From CAIKMD01 sp963740675 (lineage in GTDB: Bacteria > Pseudomonadota > Alphaproteobacteria > ATCC43930 > CGMCC-115725): a stretch of DNA of 64,000 nt. Below are positions 1-9,293 of the stretch, piece after piece. The position numbers and the translations under genes were made by a program. Each line of letters opens with the position of its first letter. Position 1 is the stretch's first letter. The stretch is from positions 186,001 to 250,000 of the forward strand of contig CAVUFS010000005.1 of assembly GCA_963740675.1 (NCBI GenBank), given 5' to 3'. A model generated the notes under the pieces. It was not told where the DNA came from. It made no database searches and saw nothing but the letters and a program-made list of their open reading frames with translations.

Positions 1-1828
1 GGCTACTCGGCCCCGGCGTTTCGGAGACTGTCGCGTTTGCTTCTTTCCGCAGATGCGCCGTACCGAGAGGCACTGCGACAGTAAAGGTGCTGCCCACGCC
101 AAACTTGCTTTCGACAGCGATCGAGCCGCCGAGTTGCTTCGCCAACTCATAGACCATGGCGAGGCCGATACCGCTGCCCTCGAAGCTGCGCCCTTCGCTA
201 CCCTCGATGCGGTGGAAGCGCTCGAAGAGCCGCGGCAATTCATGCTCGGGGATGCCGGTGCCGGTATCGCGCACGATCAGCTCGGCCATCGTGCCGCGGG
301 CATGTAACTCGACCGCGATCTCGCCGGCGAAGGTGAATTTGAACGCGTTCGAGAGAAGATTGAGAACAATCTTCTCCCACATATCGCGATCGGTGAAGAC
401 CGGCGCGCCAAGATCGACGCAATCGATACGCAGTGCCAAGCCGGCGCGATCGGTCAGCGAGCGGAAATTCGACGCGAGATCGGCGGTGAGCGCGGTGAGA
501 TCGACCGGCACGAAACGAGCCGTCACCCGGCCCGCCTCGATGCGCGAGAAATCGAGCAGCGTGTTGACGAGGCGCAGCAGTCGCAAGGCGTTGCGATGGA
601 CGATGTCGAGCCGCTCGCGCTGCACCGGCGTGCGCCCGACGAGCGATGCGTCGTTGATCGCTTCCTCGAGCGGCCCGAGCATCAGGGCCAGCGGCGTGCG
701 GAATTCGTGGCTGATATTCGAGAAGAACACCGTCTTCGCGCGGTCGATCTCGGCCAGCGCTTCGGCGCGGCGCCGCTCTTCTTCATAGCCCTCGGCATTG
801 GCAATGCCGGCGCCGATCTCGCCCGCGACAAGATCAAGGAAGCGGCGATAATCGTCGTCGAACAAGCGGAAAGGATTGAGCCCGACGATCAGGAGGCCGG
901 GCCGGCCCGTGTCGCCGCGTGCCGGAATACGGATGACCGCCGCCTGATTCGGCGGCTCATCCCAGGCAGTGGTCGGAAAATCGCCTTCGAACCGCGTCCC
1001 GAGGCTGCGCACGAGCTGGGCGCGGTGATCGCGCAGCGCCGCTTCAACCGGCCAGGAGGATGGTGCATCGAGCAACAGTGTCTCTGGTGCCGCGGCATGG
1101 CCGCGCGCAATCCCGGAGGAAGCGGCAAGCGTGAAGCTGCGACCGTCGGGAGTGGCCAGATAGAGCAAAGCGAACGGCAGATCGCGCGCATCGGTCGCGA
1201 GAGCCTGCACGCTGCGCTCGCAGGCATGCGCGACCGTGCGCGCATCGACGGTCGCCGCCGCAAGCTCGCGCAGCAAGGTAAGCTGCCGCTCGCCGATAAC
1301 GCGCTGCGTGTCGTCGGTATTGGCGCAGATGATGCCGCCGACGCCGCCGTCATCGTCCGGGATTGGGCTGTAAGAGAAAGTGTAATAGGTCTCTTCGGGA
1401 TAGCCGCTGCGCTCCATGATAAGGAGCTGCTCTTCGACGTAGGTTCCTTCATTCCCCTGCGTCGCCGTCGCGAGCATGGGACCGATGTCGTCCCAGATTT
1501 CGCGCCAAACCTCGGCCGTCGGCCGTCCCAACGCCCAGGGATGCTTGCCGCCGATGATCGATTTGTAGGGATCGTTATAGAGATAGGTGAGCTCAGGCCC
1601 CCAGCCGATCCAGATCGGCTGCCGCGAAGTCAGCATGATGCGCACGGCTGTCTTCAGGCTGCGCGGCCACTCCTGCGGCGGCCCGAGCGGCGTACGTTGC
1701 CAATTGAACGAACGCATACGGGCACCGAGTTCGCCGCCGCCGGCAAGAAACAGTGCGCTTTCCACCGGCGAAAGACCGTCCGGAATTACTTCTCCCTGGA
1801 ATGGGTCCTGCATCGCGTAGTCGCTCAT
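1..1828 (-). CDS. Hybrid-type sensor histidine kinase (C-terminus cut by window edge)
   Basis: About 609 residues are visible and the gene runs off the left edge. The ATG at 1828 begins MSDYAMQDPF. The order is an N-terminal PAS-like region (ITSRQPIWIG-type start, WGPELTYLYND), a GAF-like middle, then HisKA with H-box ISHEFRTPLALM (phospho-acceptor His near residue 374), N-box NLLSNAFKFT, G1 DTGTGIP, F-box FERFHR and G2 GSGIGLAMV. No membrane segment is seen, so it is probably cytoplasmic. Kinases of this build usually end in one or two receiver domains, which would lie outside the window; that part is inference. The neighbouring mini-lipoproteins are on the same strand but 280 bases away. 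Confidence 0.9.
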   Translation of the reverse strand, partial: MSDYAMQDPFQGEVIPDGLSPVESALFLAGGGELGARMRSFNWQRTPLGPPQEWPRSLKTAVRIMLTSRQPIWIGWGPELTYLYNDPYKSIIGGKHPWALGRPTAEVWREIWDDIGPMLATATQGNEGTYVEEQLLIMERSGYPEETYYTFSYSPIPDDDGGVGGIICANTDDTQRVIGERQLTLLRELAAATVDARTVAHACERSVQALATDARDLPFALLYLATPDGRSFTLAASSGIARGHAAAPETLLLDAPSSWPVEAALRDHRAQLVRSLGTRFEGDFPTTAWDEPPNQAAVIRIPARGDTGRPGLLIVGLNPFRLFDDDYRRFLDLVAGEIGAGIANAEGYEEERRRAEALAEIDRAKTVFFSNISHEFRTPLALMLGPLEEAINDASLVGRTPVQRERLDIVHRNALRLLRLVNTLLDFSRIEAGRVTARFVPVDLTALTADLASNFRSLTDRAGLALRIDCVDLGAPVFTDRDMWEKIVLNLLSNAFKFTFAGEIAVELHARGTMAELIVRDTGTGIPEHELPRLFERFHRIEGSEGRSFEGSGIGLAMVYELAKQLGGSIAVESKFGVGSTFTVAVPLGTAHLRKEANATVSETPGPSS

Positions 1829-2047
1829 CCCTCGACGCTCCAGGCCAATCGAGGCTCGTTTTTTTGAGCGAGGAGAAGGTCTCGCGAGAGCCATGCCTTG
1901 AGGCCGGGGTCAAGCTTGGCGAGAACTTTGGCGATATTGTGGCGTGCCGTGCATACGCAATGCATCGACGCGATTTCATCAGCGAATTCTGTCTAAAACC
2001 CGACACAACATTGCGTAACTGCGTCGGCTTCACGACGAAATCGCGAC

Positions 2048-2070
2048 GGCCGGCCCTGAACGGGCCGGCC
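2048..2070 (-). terminator. Hairpin downstream of the mini-lipoprotein pair
   Basis: A 9-bp perfect GC stem (GGCCGGCCC / GGGCCGGCC) with a 5-base loop lies 39 bases past the stop of the downstream lipoprotein. The T-run on the minus strand is weak, so it may be a terminator or only an RNA-stabilising hairpin. Confidence 0.55.
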
Positions 2071-2108
2071 GCCTGCCTTTACGATCGAAATTCGCCGACC
2101 GCTTATGC

Positions 2109-2225
2109 TTACGGATAATAATAGTAGTGATAACCCGGCGCCGCGTAGTAACCCGGCCCCGGCGGTGCGTAGACGCAGCCCGCCAGCGACATACCGAGAG
2201 CGATGACTGCCAGAATGCGTTTCAT
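2109..2225 (-). CDS. Mini-lipoprotein, Tyr-rich (38 aa)
   Basis: This 38-residue protein has a Lys-Arg n-region, a hydrophobic core and a lipobox LAGC with the lipidated Cys at residue 17. The mature part is only about 22 residues and ends in a GYHYYYYP tail. It is preceded by GGAGAG. It is a clear paralogue of the gene just upstream (MKRILA...SLAGCVYA in both), so the two are a tandem duplication and probably co-transcribed. Function unknown. The size and Tyr/Gly/Pro-rich tail resemble small surface lipoproteins annotated as hypothetical in many alphaproteobacteria. Confidence 0.75.
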   Translation of the reverse strand: MKRILAVIALGMSLAGCVYAPPGPGYYAAPGYHYYYYP

Positions 2226-2259
2226 GACTGCTCTCCTTTCATCCTCACTCGTTTAGATC

Positions 2260-2430
2260 TTATCCAGGACTCGCGGCCGCTTCGCCCATCGGCACGCTCG
2301 TGCCCGCGCCATAGCCGCCGTAATAGCCGTAGCCAGCGCCGCCGTAATAACCATAGCTTGGTCCCGGGCCAGCATAGACGCAGCCCGCAAGCGACGCGCT
2401 CAGCACTGCGATCGCCAAAATGCGTTTCAT
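2260..2430 (-). CDS. Mini-lipoprotein, Gly/Tyr-rich (56 aa)
   Basis: This 56-residue protein starts MKRILAIAVL and has a lipobox LAGC with the lipidated Cys at residue 17, exactly as in the downstream paralogue. The mature region has repeated GYG/YYGG units and then a short polar tail. A Shine-Dalgarno-like AAGGAG precedes the ATG. An outer-membrane or inner-membrane lipoprotein of unknown role is likely. The pair differs mainly in length of the Tyr/Gly tail, which suggests recent duplication with tail drift. Confidence 0.75.
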   Translation of the reverse strand: MKRILAIAVLSASLAGCVYAGPGPSYGYYGGAGYGYYGGYGAGTSVPMGEAAASPG

Positions 2431-2712
2431 GGTCTTGCTCCTTCACTAGCCACGCCAATCCGCCAACAGCGTGCCGCACTCGATCGCCGTACGGCTTCCG
2501 AGCATTAATTATTCTGTGTGACGTGATTGGTTCTCACCGATGTAACCATCGATGAAGCGGCTGGTTCCGCTTGAGCGTGGCCGGAAAGCCGCGTTTTACC
2601 GTGCTTTTTGATGCTCGCGACTTTGGTTACTTTATGCGGCGATTGTGGCATGCTTCCCTGATAATGGCGATGAGCCGATAAGCGCTCACGTCATCGAACT
2701 TTGGGAGGCGAC

Positions 2713-3742
2713 ATGGGGATAGTCATCGGGTTCATGCGCGCGACGCGTCGCGCGGCGTTGCTTGCAACGGCGCTGCCGCTCTTTGCTCTTCCAATTCAGC
2801 GCGCCCACGCCGAGGGCATCAAGATCGGTTACATCAAGGTGACGGCGCTGGCGCCGGTGATGGTCGCGCAGGCAAAAGGCTATTTCGCAGCCGAGGGCCT
2901 CGATGCGGAGATCGTCGCCTTCGACGCGCCGGTACCGGTCGCGCAGGCCGTAGTGTCGGGCGCGGTCGATTTCGGCACAACCGGTCCCTCCGGCGCGTTC
3001 TATAATCTCGCCAGCCAGGGCGGCGGAACTCCGCATCATCGCCGGTATGGCGCGCGAGGCGCCGAGCTTCCAATTCCTTGCGGTGCTCGCCTCGAACCGC
3101 GCCTACAACGCTGGCCTCACCTCGGTGAAAGCGCTTGCCGGGCACAGCGTCGCGGTCTCCGATATAGGCGGCGCGGCGCATTACAGCCTGACCCTGATCG
3201 AAGAGAAATATCATATCGATCCGGCGAGCGTGCGCGTGACGCCGCTGCAAGGCATTTCAGCGGCGATCTCGGCGCTGGCCGGCGGCTCGGTCGACGCCTC
3301 GTCGAGCCCGTCCACCGCTTTCGCGCCGGTGATCGAGCGCGGCGACGCCAAGCTGCTCGCCTATGTCGGCGACGAGACGCCGTGGCAGGCGGGCATCGTC
3401 TATGCGACACGCAAGACCGCAGACGAGCGGCGCGGAACGGTCGAGAAGGTGCTGCGTGCGCTGAAAAACGCAATGCGCGACTATCACGACGCCTTCACCG
3501 GGCCGGATGAGCGGCGTAAGGACGGACCGACCGCGCCCGAGATCCTCGCGATCCTCTCGAAGCAGCTGGGGCAACCGCCGGAGCAGGTCGCGCGGGCGAT
3601 CGCCTATGTCGACCGCGACGGACGAGTCGACGTCAAGGACCTTAATCATCAGGTCGCGTTTCTGCGCGCCCAAGGCCTCATCAAGGGCGCGGTCGATCTC
3701 GATGCGATCGTCGACAAGCGCTACGTCGTGCCGCTGCCCTAG
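2713..3742 (+). pseudogene. NMT1/THI5-like ABC substrate-binding protein, single frameshift
   Basis: The ATG at 2713 follows GGGAGG with good spacing, whereas a TTG at 2701 has none. An N-terminal signal peptide (cleavage near AHAEG) precedes the SBP fold start KIGYIKVTALAPVMVAQAKG. Reading is good to about 3024 (SQGG), then continues in the next frame as LRIIAGMAREAPSFQ through to the stop at 3742. One extra G in GGCGGCGGAACT explains the shift. Joined, the product is about 343 aa, a normal family length. It is either a recent pseudogene or a sequencing indel. No permease or ATPase lies nearby. It is convergent with the Pht5-like gene. Confidence 0.8.
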
Positions 3743-3778
3743 CGCGCGAACGCGCGCAATAAGCCGCCGCGCAACACG

Positions 3779-4831
3779 TTACGTGGATTTTCCCGTCGAC
3801 CAGCCTTCGCGGCCGCTCTTGTTGTTGCCGACATTGGGAAAGCCATATGTCGGCACAAAAATCTCCTCGATCGCGAGTTTCTTCGGGATCATCGCCTGTT
3901 CGTGCAGATAGGTGACGAGCGCTTCGAGCGTCGGGCGGTTTTCCTCGACGCCATAGGGCCAAAATTCGTTGCCGAAGACATTGTCGATCTCGTGGAAATC
4001 CGAGATCAGCCACGGGATCATATAGCGCAGCGCGCCGACATCGCGCATCTTCTGGATCGCGAGCGCGCGCGATTCACAGCAGGCGTTGTAGAGGCTGGTC
4101 GCGACGAAAGGATGCTTCTCATAGACCGAGCGCTTGATCGCCAGCACATGCATGATCGGAAAGATCTTGGTGCGCTTGAAGTAGTCGGCCTCGACCTCGC
4201 GGAAGTTCGGGAATAGCCGCTGGATGTCGGGATTGCGCCCGAAAGGCTCGGGCATGGTCGCGGTGATCACCGCATCGACACCGCCCTCCTTGCCGCCGAT
4301 CTCGAGGAGCTCGTTCAGCGACTTGCCGCTGTTGTTTTGGACGAGATCGATGTTCTTGAGGAGCGGCAGCATCGCCGGCTTGCCGTGCGTACCGGGATGC
4401 TCCAGCGCGCCCTGTACCCAATGGATGGCCGAAAGATCGACGCTGTGATCGTGCTGCAGCATGCCCCGGATCCAGACCGCGGCCGTCTGCGTATAGAGCG
4501 GCACGCCGATCCGGCGGCCTTCGAAATCCTTCGGCGATTTAATGCCCGATTTTTTGTTAACGAAGATGAATTGGTGGCGAAAGACGCGCGAGATCATCAC
4601 CGGTAGCGCGACGAAAGGAGAATTACCGGCGGCGATCTTGGTGATGTGCTCGGAGAGCGAGAATTCCGAAGCGTCGAATTCCTCTCCGCCGCCCGACCGG
4701 TCGAAAAGCTGGCGCGGATCGTCGATCACGACGAAATTGAGATCGATGCCGGCCGGCTTGATATCGCCGGTGTAAAGACCATGCATGCGATCGTAGAAGC
4801 CGCTTGCGATCGTGATCGGCAGATTGGACAT
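3779..4831 (-). CDS. 4,5-dihydroxyphthalate decarboxylase-like protein (SBP fold)
   Basis: 350 aa starting MSNLPITIASGFYDRM with no signal peptide, so cytoplasmic. The Pht5-type family pattern is visible: IDLNFVVIDDPRQLF, DASEFSLSEHI, SRVFRHQFIFVNKKSGI, EGRRIGVPLYTQTAAVWIRG and WVQGALEHPG. Family members have the periplasmic-binding-protein type II fold. A few are decarboxylases in phthalate degradation, while many are only annotated as ABC binding proteins. The exact substrate cannot be read from sequence. The Rieske oxygenase at 22.3 kb would fit an aromatic-acid route but is 18 kb away. Confidence 0.75.
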   Translation of the reverse strand: MSNLPITIASGFYDRMHGLYTGDIKPAGIDLNFVVIDDPRQLFDRSGGGEEFDASEFSLSEHITKIAAGNSPFVALPVMISRVFRHQFIFVNKKSGIKSPKDFEGRRIGVPLYTQTAAVWIRGMLQHDHSVDLSAIHWVQGALEHPGTHGKPAMLPLLKNIDLVQNNSGKSLNELLEIGGKEGGVDAVITATMPEPFGRNPDIQRLFPNFREVEADYFKRTKIFPIMHVLAIKRSVYEKHPFVATSLYNACCESRALAIQKMRDVGALRYMIPWLISDFHEIDNVFGNEFWPYGVEENRPTLEALVTYLHEQAMIPKKLAIEEIFVPTYGFPNVGNNKSGREGWSTGKST

Positions 4832-5073
4832 GACGCCCCTCCTCTTGAACTCGTCTTTTCGTTACGTCGCCAATCTTAGCGCGGCCCCGGCGCGATGGCA
4901 CGAAGCCCACCTTCCCCGTGCCGGGCGGTCGGCGCGCATTGGCTCGCCCTTAAACCCCGCCCCTACAAGTAAATTTTAGCAAATCGTTGATAGTGATAGA
5001 GCCGTAACAATCGGGCTTCGGCTCTGGAAAGTTCTATGCGCGATAGGTTTGGGCTCAACAACGGCGGCATGCA

Positions 5074-6123
5074 GTGCCGGTCCGCAACCGTAAGGTTTTC
5101 TTTACCGTGACGCCGCGCTTCAACAAACACGCGTCCCGCCGCCCCGGCAGCCTGATGCAGCGCTATTGCGATCAGCTCGGCTCGATCGCGAGCCGCAAGC
5201 GTGTCGAGACCGCACTCAAAGCCGCCCGCGTCTCGGCCGAGCTTGCGGCCACTTCGGCGACCGATGCGATGCTCGCCGCGCAAGCTGCGAATCGCGCGAA
5301 GTCGGAATTCCTTGCCAATATGAGCCACGAGCTGCGTACGCCCCTCAACGCGATCATGGGTTTCTCGCAGGTCATTGCCGAGGAGACGCTGGGTCCCGTC
5401 GGCACCGGCAAATACATCGAATATTCGCGCGATATCAACGGCAGCGCCCAGCATCTGCTGGCGATCATCAACGACATCCTCGATCTCGCGCGCATCGAAG
5501 CCGGCAAAAGCGAGCTGAACGAAGAGCCGCTCGATCCGCAGATGCTGATCACGAGTTGTGTCCGCGTCGTGTCGGAGCGCGCAAAGATCGCCGGCGTTAC
5601 CGTCAATTTCGATCCCACGCCCGCGAATTTCCTCTTCCTCGGCGACGAGCGGAAGATGAAGCAGATCATCATCAACCTGCTGTCGAACGCGGTGAAATTC
5701 ACGCTGTCGGGCGGCACGATCGATGTGCAGTGGCACATCGTCGAGGATCACTGCTGCGAGCTCACGGTCTGCGATACCGGCATCGGCATCGCGCCCACCG
5801 ATCTGACGCGCGTGCTACAGCCTTTCGCTCAGGCCGAGAGCGGCCTCAACCGTCGCTATGAAGGCACCGGCCTTGGCCTGCCGCTGACGCGCGGCCTGGT
5901 CGAGCTGCATGGCGGCACGTTCCGCCTCGAAAGCGAGCTGGGGCGCGGCACCAAGGCGATCATCGAATTGCCGCTGACTCGCATGCATACCGTCGGCGGG
6001 CAACCCTCTGTCGCCGCCGCTCCAACAGCATCATCGCGCTCGCCCGTCCATCAGGCGATCCAGGCGCTCGAACAAAACATACGTACCGGCTTTCCTTTGG
6101 GTGAAGACCATGCAGCAGGATAA
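5074..6123 (+). CDS. Soluble sensor histidine kinase without recognisable input domain
   Basis: 349 aa from a GTG; later GTG (5107) or ATG (5155) starts are possible. After about 60 residues of helical, Ala-rich linker comes HisKA with H-box SHELRTPLNAIMGF (His 85), N-box NLLSNAVKFT (Asn 205), G1 DTGIGI (234-239) and G2 GTGLGL (264-269). There is no transmembrane segment and no PAS/GAF domain, so the signal probably comes from a partner protein. Its last 14 bases overlap the start of the downstream HerA-like gene, which indicates translational coupling. Confidence 0.85.
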   Translation: MPVRNRKVFFTVTPRFNKHASRRPGSLMQRYCDQLGSIASRKRVETALKAARVSAELAATSATDAMLAAQAANRAKSEFLANMSHELRTPLNAIMGFSQVIAEETLGPVGTGKYIEYSRDINGSAQHLLAIINDILDLARIEAGKSELNEEPLDPQMLITSCVRVVSERAKIAGVTVNFDPTPANFLFLGDERKMKQIIINLLSNAVKFTLSGGTIDVQWHIVEDHCCELTVCDTGIGIAPTDLTRVLQPFAQAESGLNRRYEGTGLGLPLTRGLVELHGGTFRLESELGRGTKAIIELPLTRMHTVGGQPSVAAAPTASSRSPVHQAIQALEQNIRTGFPLGEDHAAG

Positions 6124-7855
6124 CAACAAGATCGGGCGGGTCGTCTCCGTCTCCGGATCGCAGCTCATCTGCCTACTCGAAGATGCAGGCGATCAGCCGG
6201 GCATGGGCAAAGCCGAGGTCGAAGTCGGCACCATCGTGCGCATGCCGACGCCGCATTCGATGGCGTTTGCGATGGTGCGCGCGATCACCATTCCAATTCC
6301 CTCGACGATGAGCGCGGAAGAAGAGCTGAAGATCGCGGAGCTCGAGATTCTCGGCGAAATCCTCGCCGCGAAAAATCACCAGCCGGGCGCGTTCCAGCGC
6401 GGCGTGTCGTTCTTCCCACGCCTCGGCAACGAGGTCGCGCTCGCGACCCAGGACGATCTGCAGCAGATCTATGCCTGTCCCGCGATATCGAGCGCGCGCA
6501 TCGGCTCGCTGCATCACGACCGCTCCCTGCCCGCCTTCATCAAGACCGACGATCTCCTCGGCAAGCATTTCGCCGTGCTCGGCACCACCGGCTCGGGCAA
6601 ATCCTGCGCCGTCACCGTGATCCTCAAATCGCTGCTGCGCGAAAATCCGCATGCGCGCATGTTGCTGCTCGATCCGCATAACGAATATGCCCAGGCTTTC
6701 GGCGAGGAAGCGCTGGTGCTCGATCCGGCGGTGACGCTCGATCTGCCCTATTGGCTCTTCAATTTCGACGAGCTGTGCGAGGTCTTCATCGGCGAGGACG
6801 AGTTCCGCGCGGCGCAGGCGACTATCCTGGGCGAAGCGATCGTCGCCGCGAAACAGATATTCCTCCGCGGCAAAACCGAATACAGCGTCACGGTCGACAC
6901 ACCGACGCCCTATACGGTCAACGACGTCATCTCCTACGTGACCGAAGCGCAAGGCAAGCTGGTGCGCCCCGAGCCGATGCCGGCCTATACCCGCCTCATC
7001 GCACGGCTGAAGACGCTGTCGACCGACTCGCGCTATTCCTTCATGTTCTCGCGCTACGGCACGGATGATCGCATGGCGAGCATCCTGTCCCGGCTGTTCC
7101 GCATTCCGGTCGAGGGCAAGCCGATCACGATCGCCGATCTCTCCGGCGTGCCGTCGGAAATTCTCAACGTCGTGGTCTCGGTGCTCTGCCGCATCACCCT
7201 CGACTTCGCGCTCTGGAGCCAGCGCTCCTCGCCGATCCTCGTCGTGTGCGAAGAGGCGCATCGCTACGCGCCGCGCGCCACCGGCCTCGGCTTCGAGCCG
7301 ACCAAGCGCGCCCTCGCCCGCATCGCCAAGGAAGGCCGCAAATACGGCGTCTCGCTCTGCGTCGTCAGTCAGCGGCCGTCCGATCTCGCGACCGAGATGC
7401 TCTCCGAATGCAACACTATGTTCGCGCTGCGCATGAGCAACCAGGCCGACCAGGAGCTGGTGCAGGCGACAATGTCGGATGCGGGGCTCGGCCTGCTCGA
7501 GTTCCTCCCCTCGCTCCACAGCGGCGAGGCAATCGTCATCGGCGAAGGCGTGCCGGTGCCGCAACGCGTGATCTTTGCGCCGCTGGCGGCCAATGAGATG
7601 CCGCGCAGCAAGAGCTTCGTCTTCTCCGAAGCCTGGCGCCAGGATGGCGGCACGGCCGAGCCGGTCGCGGGCATCGTCGAGCGTTGGCGCCATCGTCAGA
7701 AGATGTCGGGTGCGCGGCCGAGCCGCCGCGCCGAAGCCGCGCAACGCGCACAAGCCCAGGCCGCCGCCGGAAACGCTGCTGCTGCACCTAACGCCGCCTC
7801 GGTTCAATCGCCGCTGCAAATGCCGTTTCAGGCCCCGCGCCCGACCGGCACCTGA
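6110..7855 (+). CDS. herA: HerA-type hexameric ATPase/helicase (DUF87)
   Basis: 581 aa from the ATG at 6110, which overlaps the end of the kinase gene. An N-terminal HAS-barrel-like region (GRVVSVSGSQLICLL) is followed by the DUF87 ATPase core with Walker A GTTGSGKS (about residues 158-165), Walker B ILVVCEEAHRYAP and a sensor stretch VVSQRPSDL. The C-terminus is a low-complexity Ala/Gln/Pro tail. HerA proteins pump or remodel DNA and usually partner with the NurA nuclease or Sir2-type effectors. Neither is nearby, so a standalone role, possibly under the control of the coupled kinase, is inference. Confidence 0.85.
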   Translation: MQQDNNKIGRVVSVSGSQLICLLEDAGDQPGMGKAEVEVGTIVRMPTPHSMAFAMVRAITIPIPSTMSAEEELKIAELEILGEILAAKNHQPGAFQRGVSFFPRLGNEVALATQDDLQQIYACPAISSARIGSLHHDRSLPAFIKTDDLLGKHFAVLGTTGSGKSCAVTVILKSLLRENPHARMLLLDPHNEYAQAFGEEALVLDPAVTLDLPYWLFNFDELCEVFIGEDEFRAAQATILGEAIVAAKQIFLRGKTEYSVTVDTPTPYTVNDVISYVTEAQGKLVRPEPMPAYTRLIARLKTLSTDSRYSFMFSRYGTDDRMASILSRLFRIPVEGKPITIADLSGVPSEILNVVVSVLCRITLDFALWSQRSSPILVVCEEAHRYAPRATGLGFEPTKRALARIAKEGRKYGVSLCVVSQRPSDLATEMLSECNTMFALRMSNQADQELVQATMSDAGLGLLEFLPSLHSGEAIVIGEGVPVPQRVIFAPLAANEMPRSKSFVFSEAWRQDGGTAEPVAGIVERWRHRQKMSGARPSRRAEAAQRAQAQAAAGNAAAAPNAASVQSPLQMPFQAPRPTGT

Positions 7856-7870
7856 TCGCTGCCGCACGAC

Positions 7871-9010
7871 TTACGCCACGCGCATCGCTTTGGCCAAAAG
7901 CGGTGCCCGCTTCGTCCAGCTATGGCGCGCCTCATAGACGCTTCTGGCGTCATCCGCGATTTCTTTCAGCCGAGCAACGTCTTTGATCGTCGCCCCGATA
8001 TCGTCGAGATCGCCGGGGGCAAAATGCCGTTGCGGCAGATAGAGAATGTTTTCGCGATCGCGGAAATCTTGCTGCATGAAGACGCTGATATCGGTTAGAA
8101 CCACCGCGCCTTCAGCCATGCCGTACCAGATGCGCTCATGTGAGCCGGCTGGAAATTTCGAGGTGGCGTTCAGCACGACCCGTGCCTTACGCGCAAGGCT
8201 ACGTATTTCATCGAAATCGTCGATGTAGCCGGCATACCGGATATTGGCGCGATCCTTGAGACACGCCGGAAGGTAATCGGACGCAATCACGATGTTGAGG
8301 TTGTCCGGCAGCGTTTGCAGAATGTTCACGCGGCGATTGATCTCACCGATCCGCAACACCAAATCCATCAGTTCCGCGAAACTGTCACGTGTCAGCGAGG
8401 ATGGCGATACGCCATGTTGCTGCATGATAGCGAGCAGCACAGGAAGGGCCGCGCCGCCCGTCGCTTCAATCCGCTCGATCGTGTCGAAGAGAAGTTGCGG
8501 CACGACAGGTGACACGCCAGGATTGGCTTCGGCCCAGGAAGAGCGATCCACCGGCTCTCCGAGAGTGCCGGTAAACAGCAGATCGATGTCGCGCTCTTCG
8601 AATGCGTGCGAATTATCGGTCGGCGTCGGCCCGGCATGCGGCAAGAACATCGCCCGATGCCGAAATCCCAGCGCCTGCACGGCTTGTACATGCGTGGCGT
8701 CGACCCAGGCGGTGACCGCGTTTTCTGAATGCTTCGCCGCCAATTCCTTCGTCAGGCTGCACGGATGGTCCAGCATGATCGACACCGTCGCGCGGCCGTC
8801 TCCAAAAACGATCCGATGATTGAAATCGAGGAAGAGCGTCCGTGGATCTCGGGCTTCTGTGCTGGCGGCGTAAGCTTCAAGGGCTTTCACCTCGACCAGA
8901 TGAGTTTCGATGTCCAACGCATCGAGACCGCGCGATACTTCGATCGCCATGGACCGCGCCCAACCCGCAGCGCGTTGGCCCGTAATGATCACCACTCTCT
9001 TGAAATCCAC
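7871..9010 (-). CDS. Glycosyltransferase-like protein
   Basis: 379 aa from a GTG preceded by GGAGG. The C-terminal half has the layout of GT-B enzymes with a GT1/CgeB-like domain: an IRYAGYIDDFDEI strand, RVVLNATSKFPAGSHER, a YGMAEGAVVLTD donor-site-like motif and a terminal RHSWTKRA helix. The N-terminal half is less conserved (VVIITGQRAAGWARSM). The family transfers sugars to polysaccharides or proteins. Acceptor and donor cannot be named. The gene is convergent with herA (15-base gap) and preceded by an AT-rich region containing a perfect palindrome. Confidence 0.6.
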   Translation of the reverse strand: MDFKRVVIITGQRAAGWARSMAIEVSRGLDALDIETHLVEVKALEAYAASTEARDPRTLFLDFNHRIVFGDGRATVSIMLDHPCSLTKELAAKHSENAVTAWVDATHVQAVQALGFRHRAMFLPHAGPTPTDNSHAFEERDIDLLFTGTLGEPVDRSSWAEANPGVSPVVPQLLFDTIERIEATGGAALPVLLAIMQQHGVSPSSLTRDSFAELMDLVLRIGEINRRVNILQTLPDNLNIVIASDYLPACLKDRANIRYAGYIDDFDEIRSLARKARVVLNATSKFPAGSHERIWYGMAEGAVVLTDISVFMQQDFRDRENILYLPQRHFAPGDLDDIGATIKDVARLKEIADDARSVYEARHSWTKRAPLLAKAMRVA

Positions 9011-9091
9011 CGGTAACCTCCAGTCCGATTCCCTGAAAAAGAGCGTAGGACTGTATGGTTAACCGTATATTAAATAGAGAGATTAATGATT

Positions 9092-9112
9092 TAATCCCTG
9101 ATTTAGGGATTA
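9092..9112. promoter_or_regulatory. Perfect palindrome upstream of the glycosyltransferase-like gene
   Basis: Arms TAATCCCT and AGGGATTA are separated by GATTT, centred about 90 bases upstream of the GTG at 9010. The surrounding 60 bases are AT-rich, unlike the neighbouring genes. It could be an operator for a dimeric regulator or a small bidirectional terminator hairpin, although no run of Ts follows. Confidence 0.4.
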
Positions 9113-9128
9113 TTTACCAACCGGTAGC

Positions 9129-9280
9129 TCAGCCCGGCCAATGCCGCCACGCCCAGCCGATCGCATTGACCAGACGATAGGCCCTCGGACAGCGCGCTCG
9201 ACCGCGCGTCAGCAGCAAGATGGCCGTGACATCACAGCGATTGTCACAGCGCCAAGGATGAAGAGCGCGTCGACGCCCAT
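9129..9280 (-). pseudogene. Possible remnant of a small membrane protein or permease tail
   Basis: Directly downstream of the SBP gene, an ATG at 9280 opens a hydrophobic stretch (MGVDALFILGAVTIAV). After a one-step frame change this continues as AILLLTRGR...YRLVNAIGWAW to a stop at 9129. The joined peptide looks like the last transmembrane helix and tail of an integral membrane protein. The homologue is not recognised, and the reading could be chance. Confidence 0.25.
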
Positions 9281-9293
9281 CGCGCGGGCTCGC

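Noticed and set aside
6173..7867. Long minus-strand open frame opposite herA
   Set aside because: Antisense to the Walker-motif ATPase; composition is shadow-like and no family pattern is visible.
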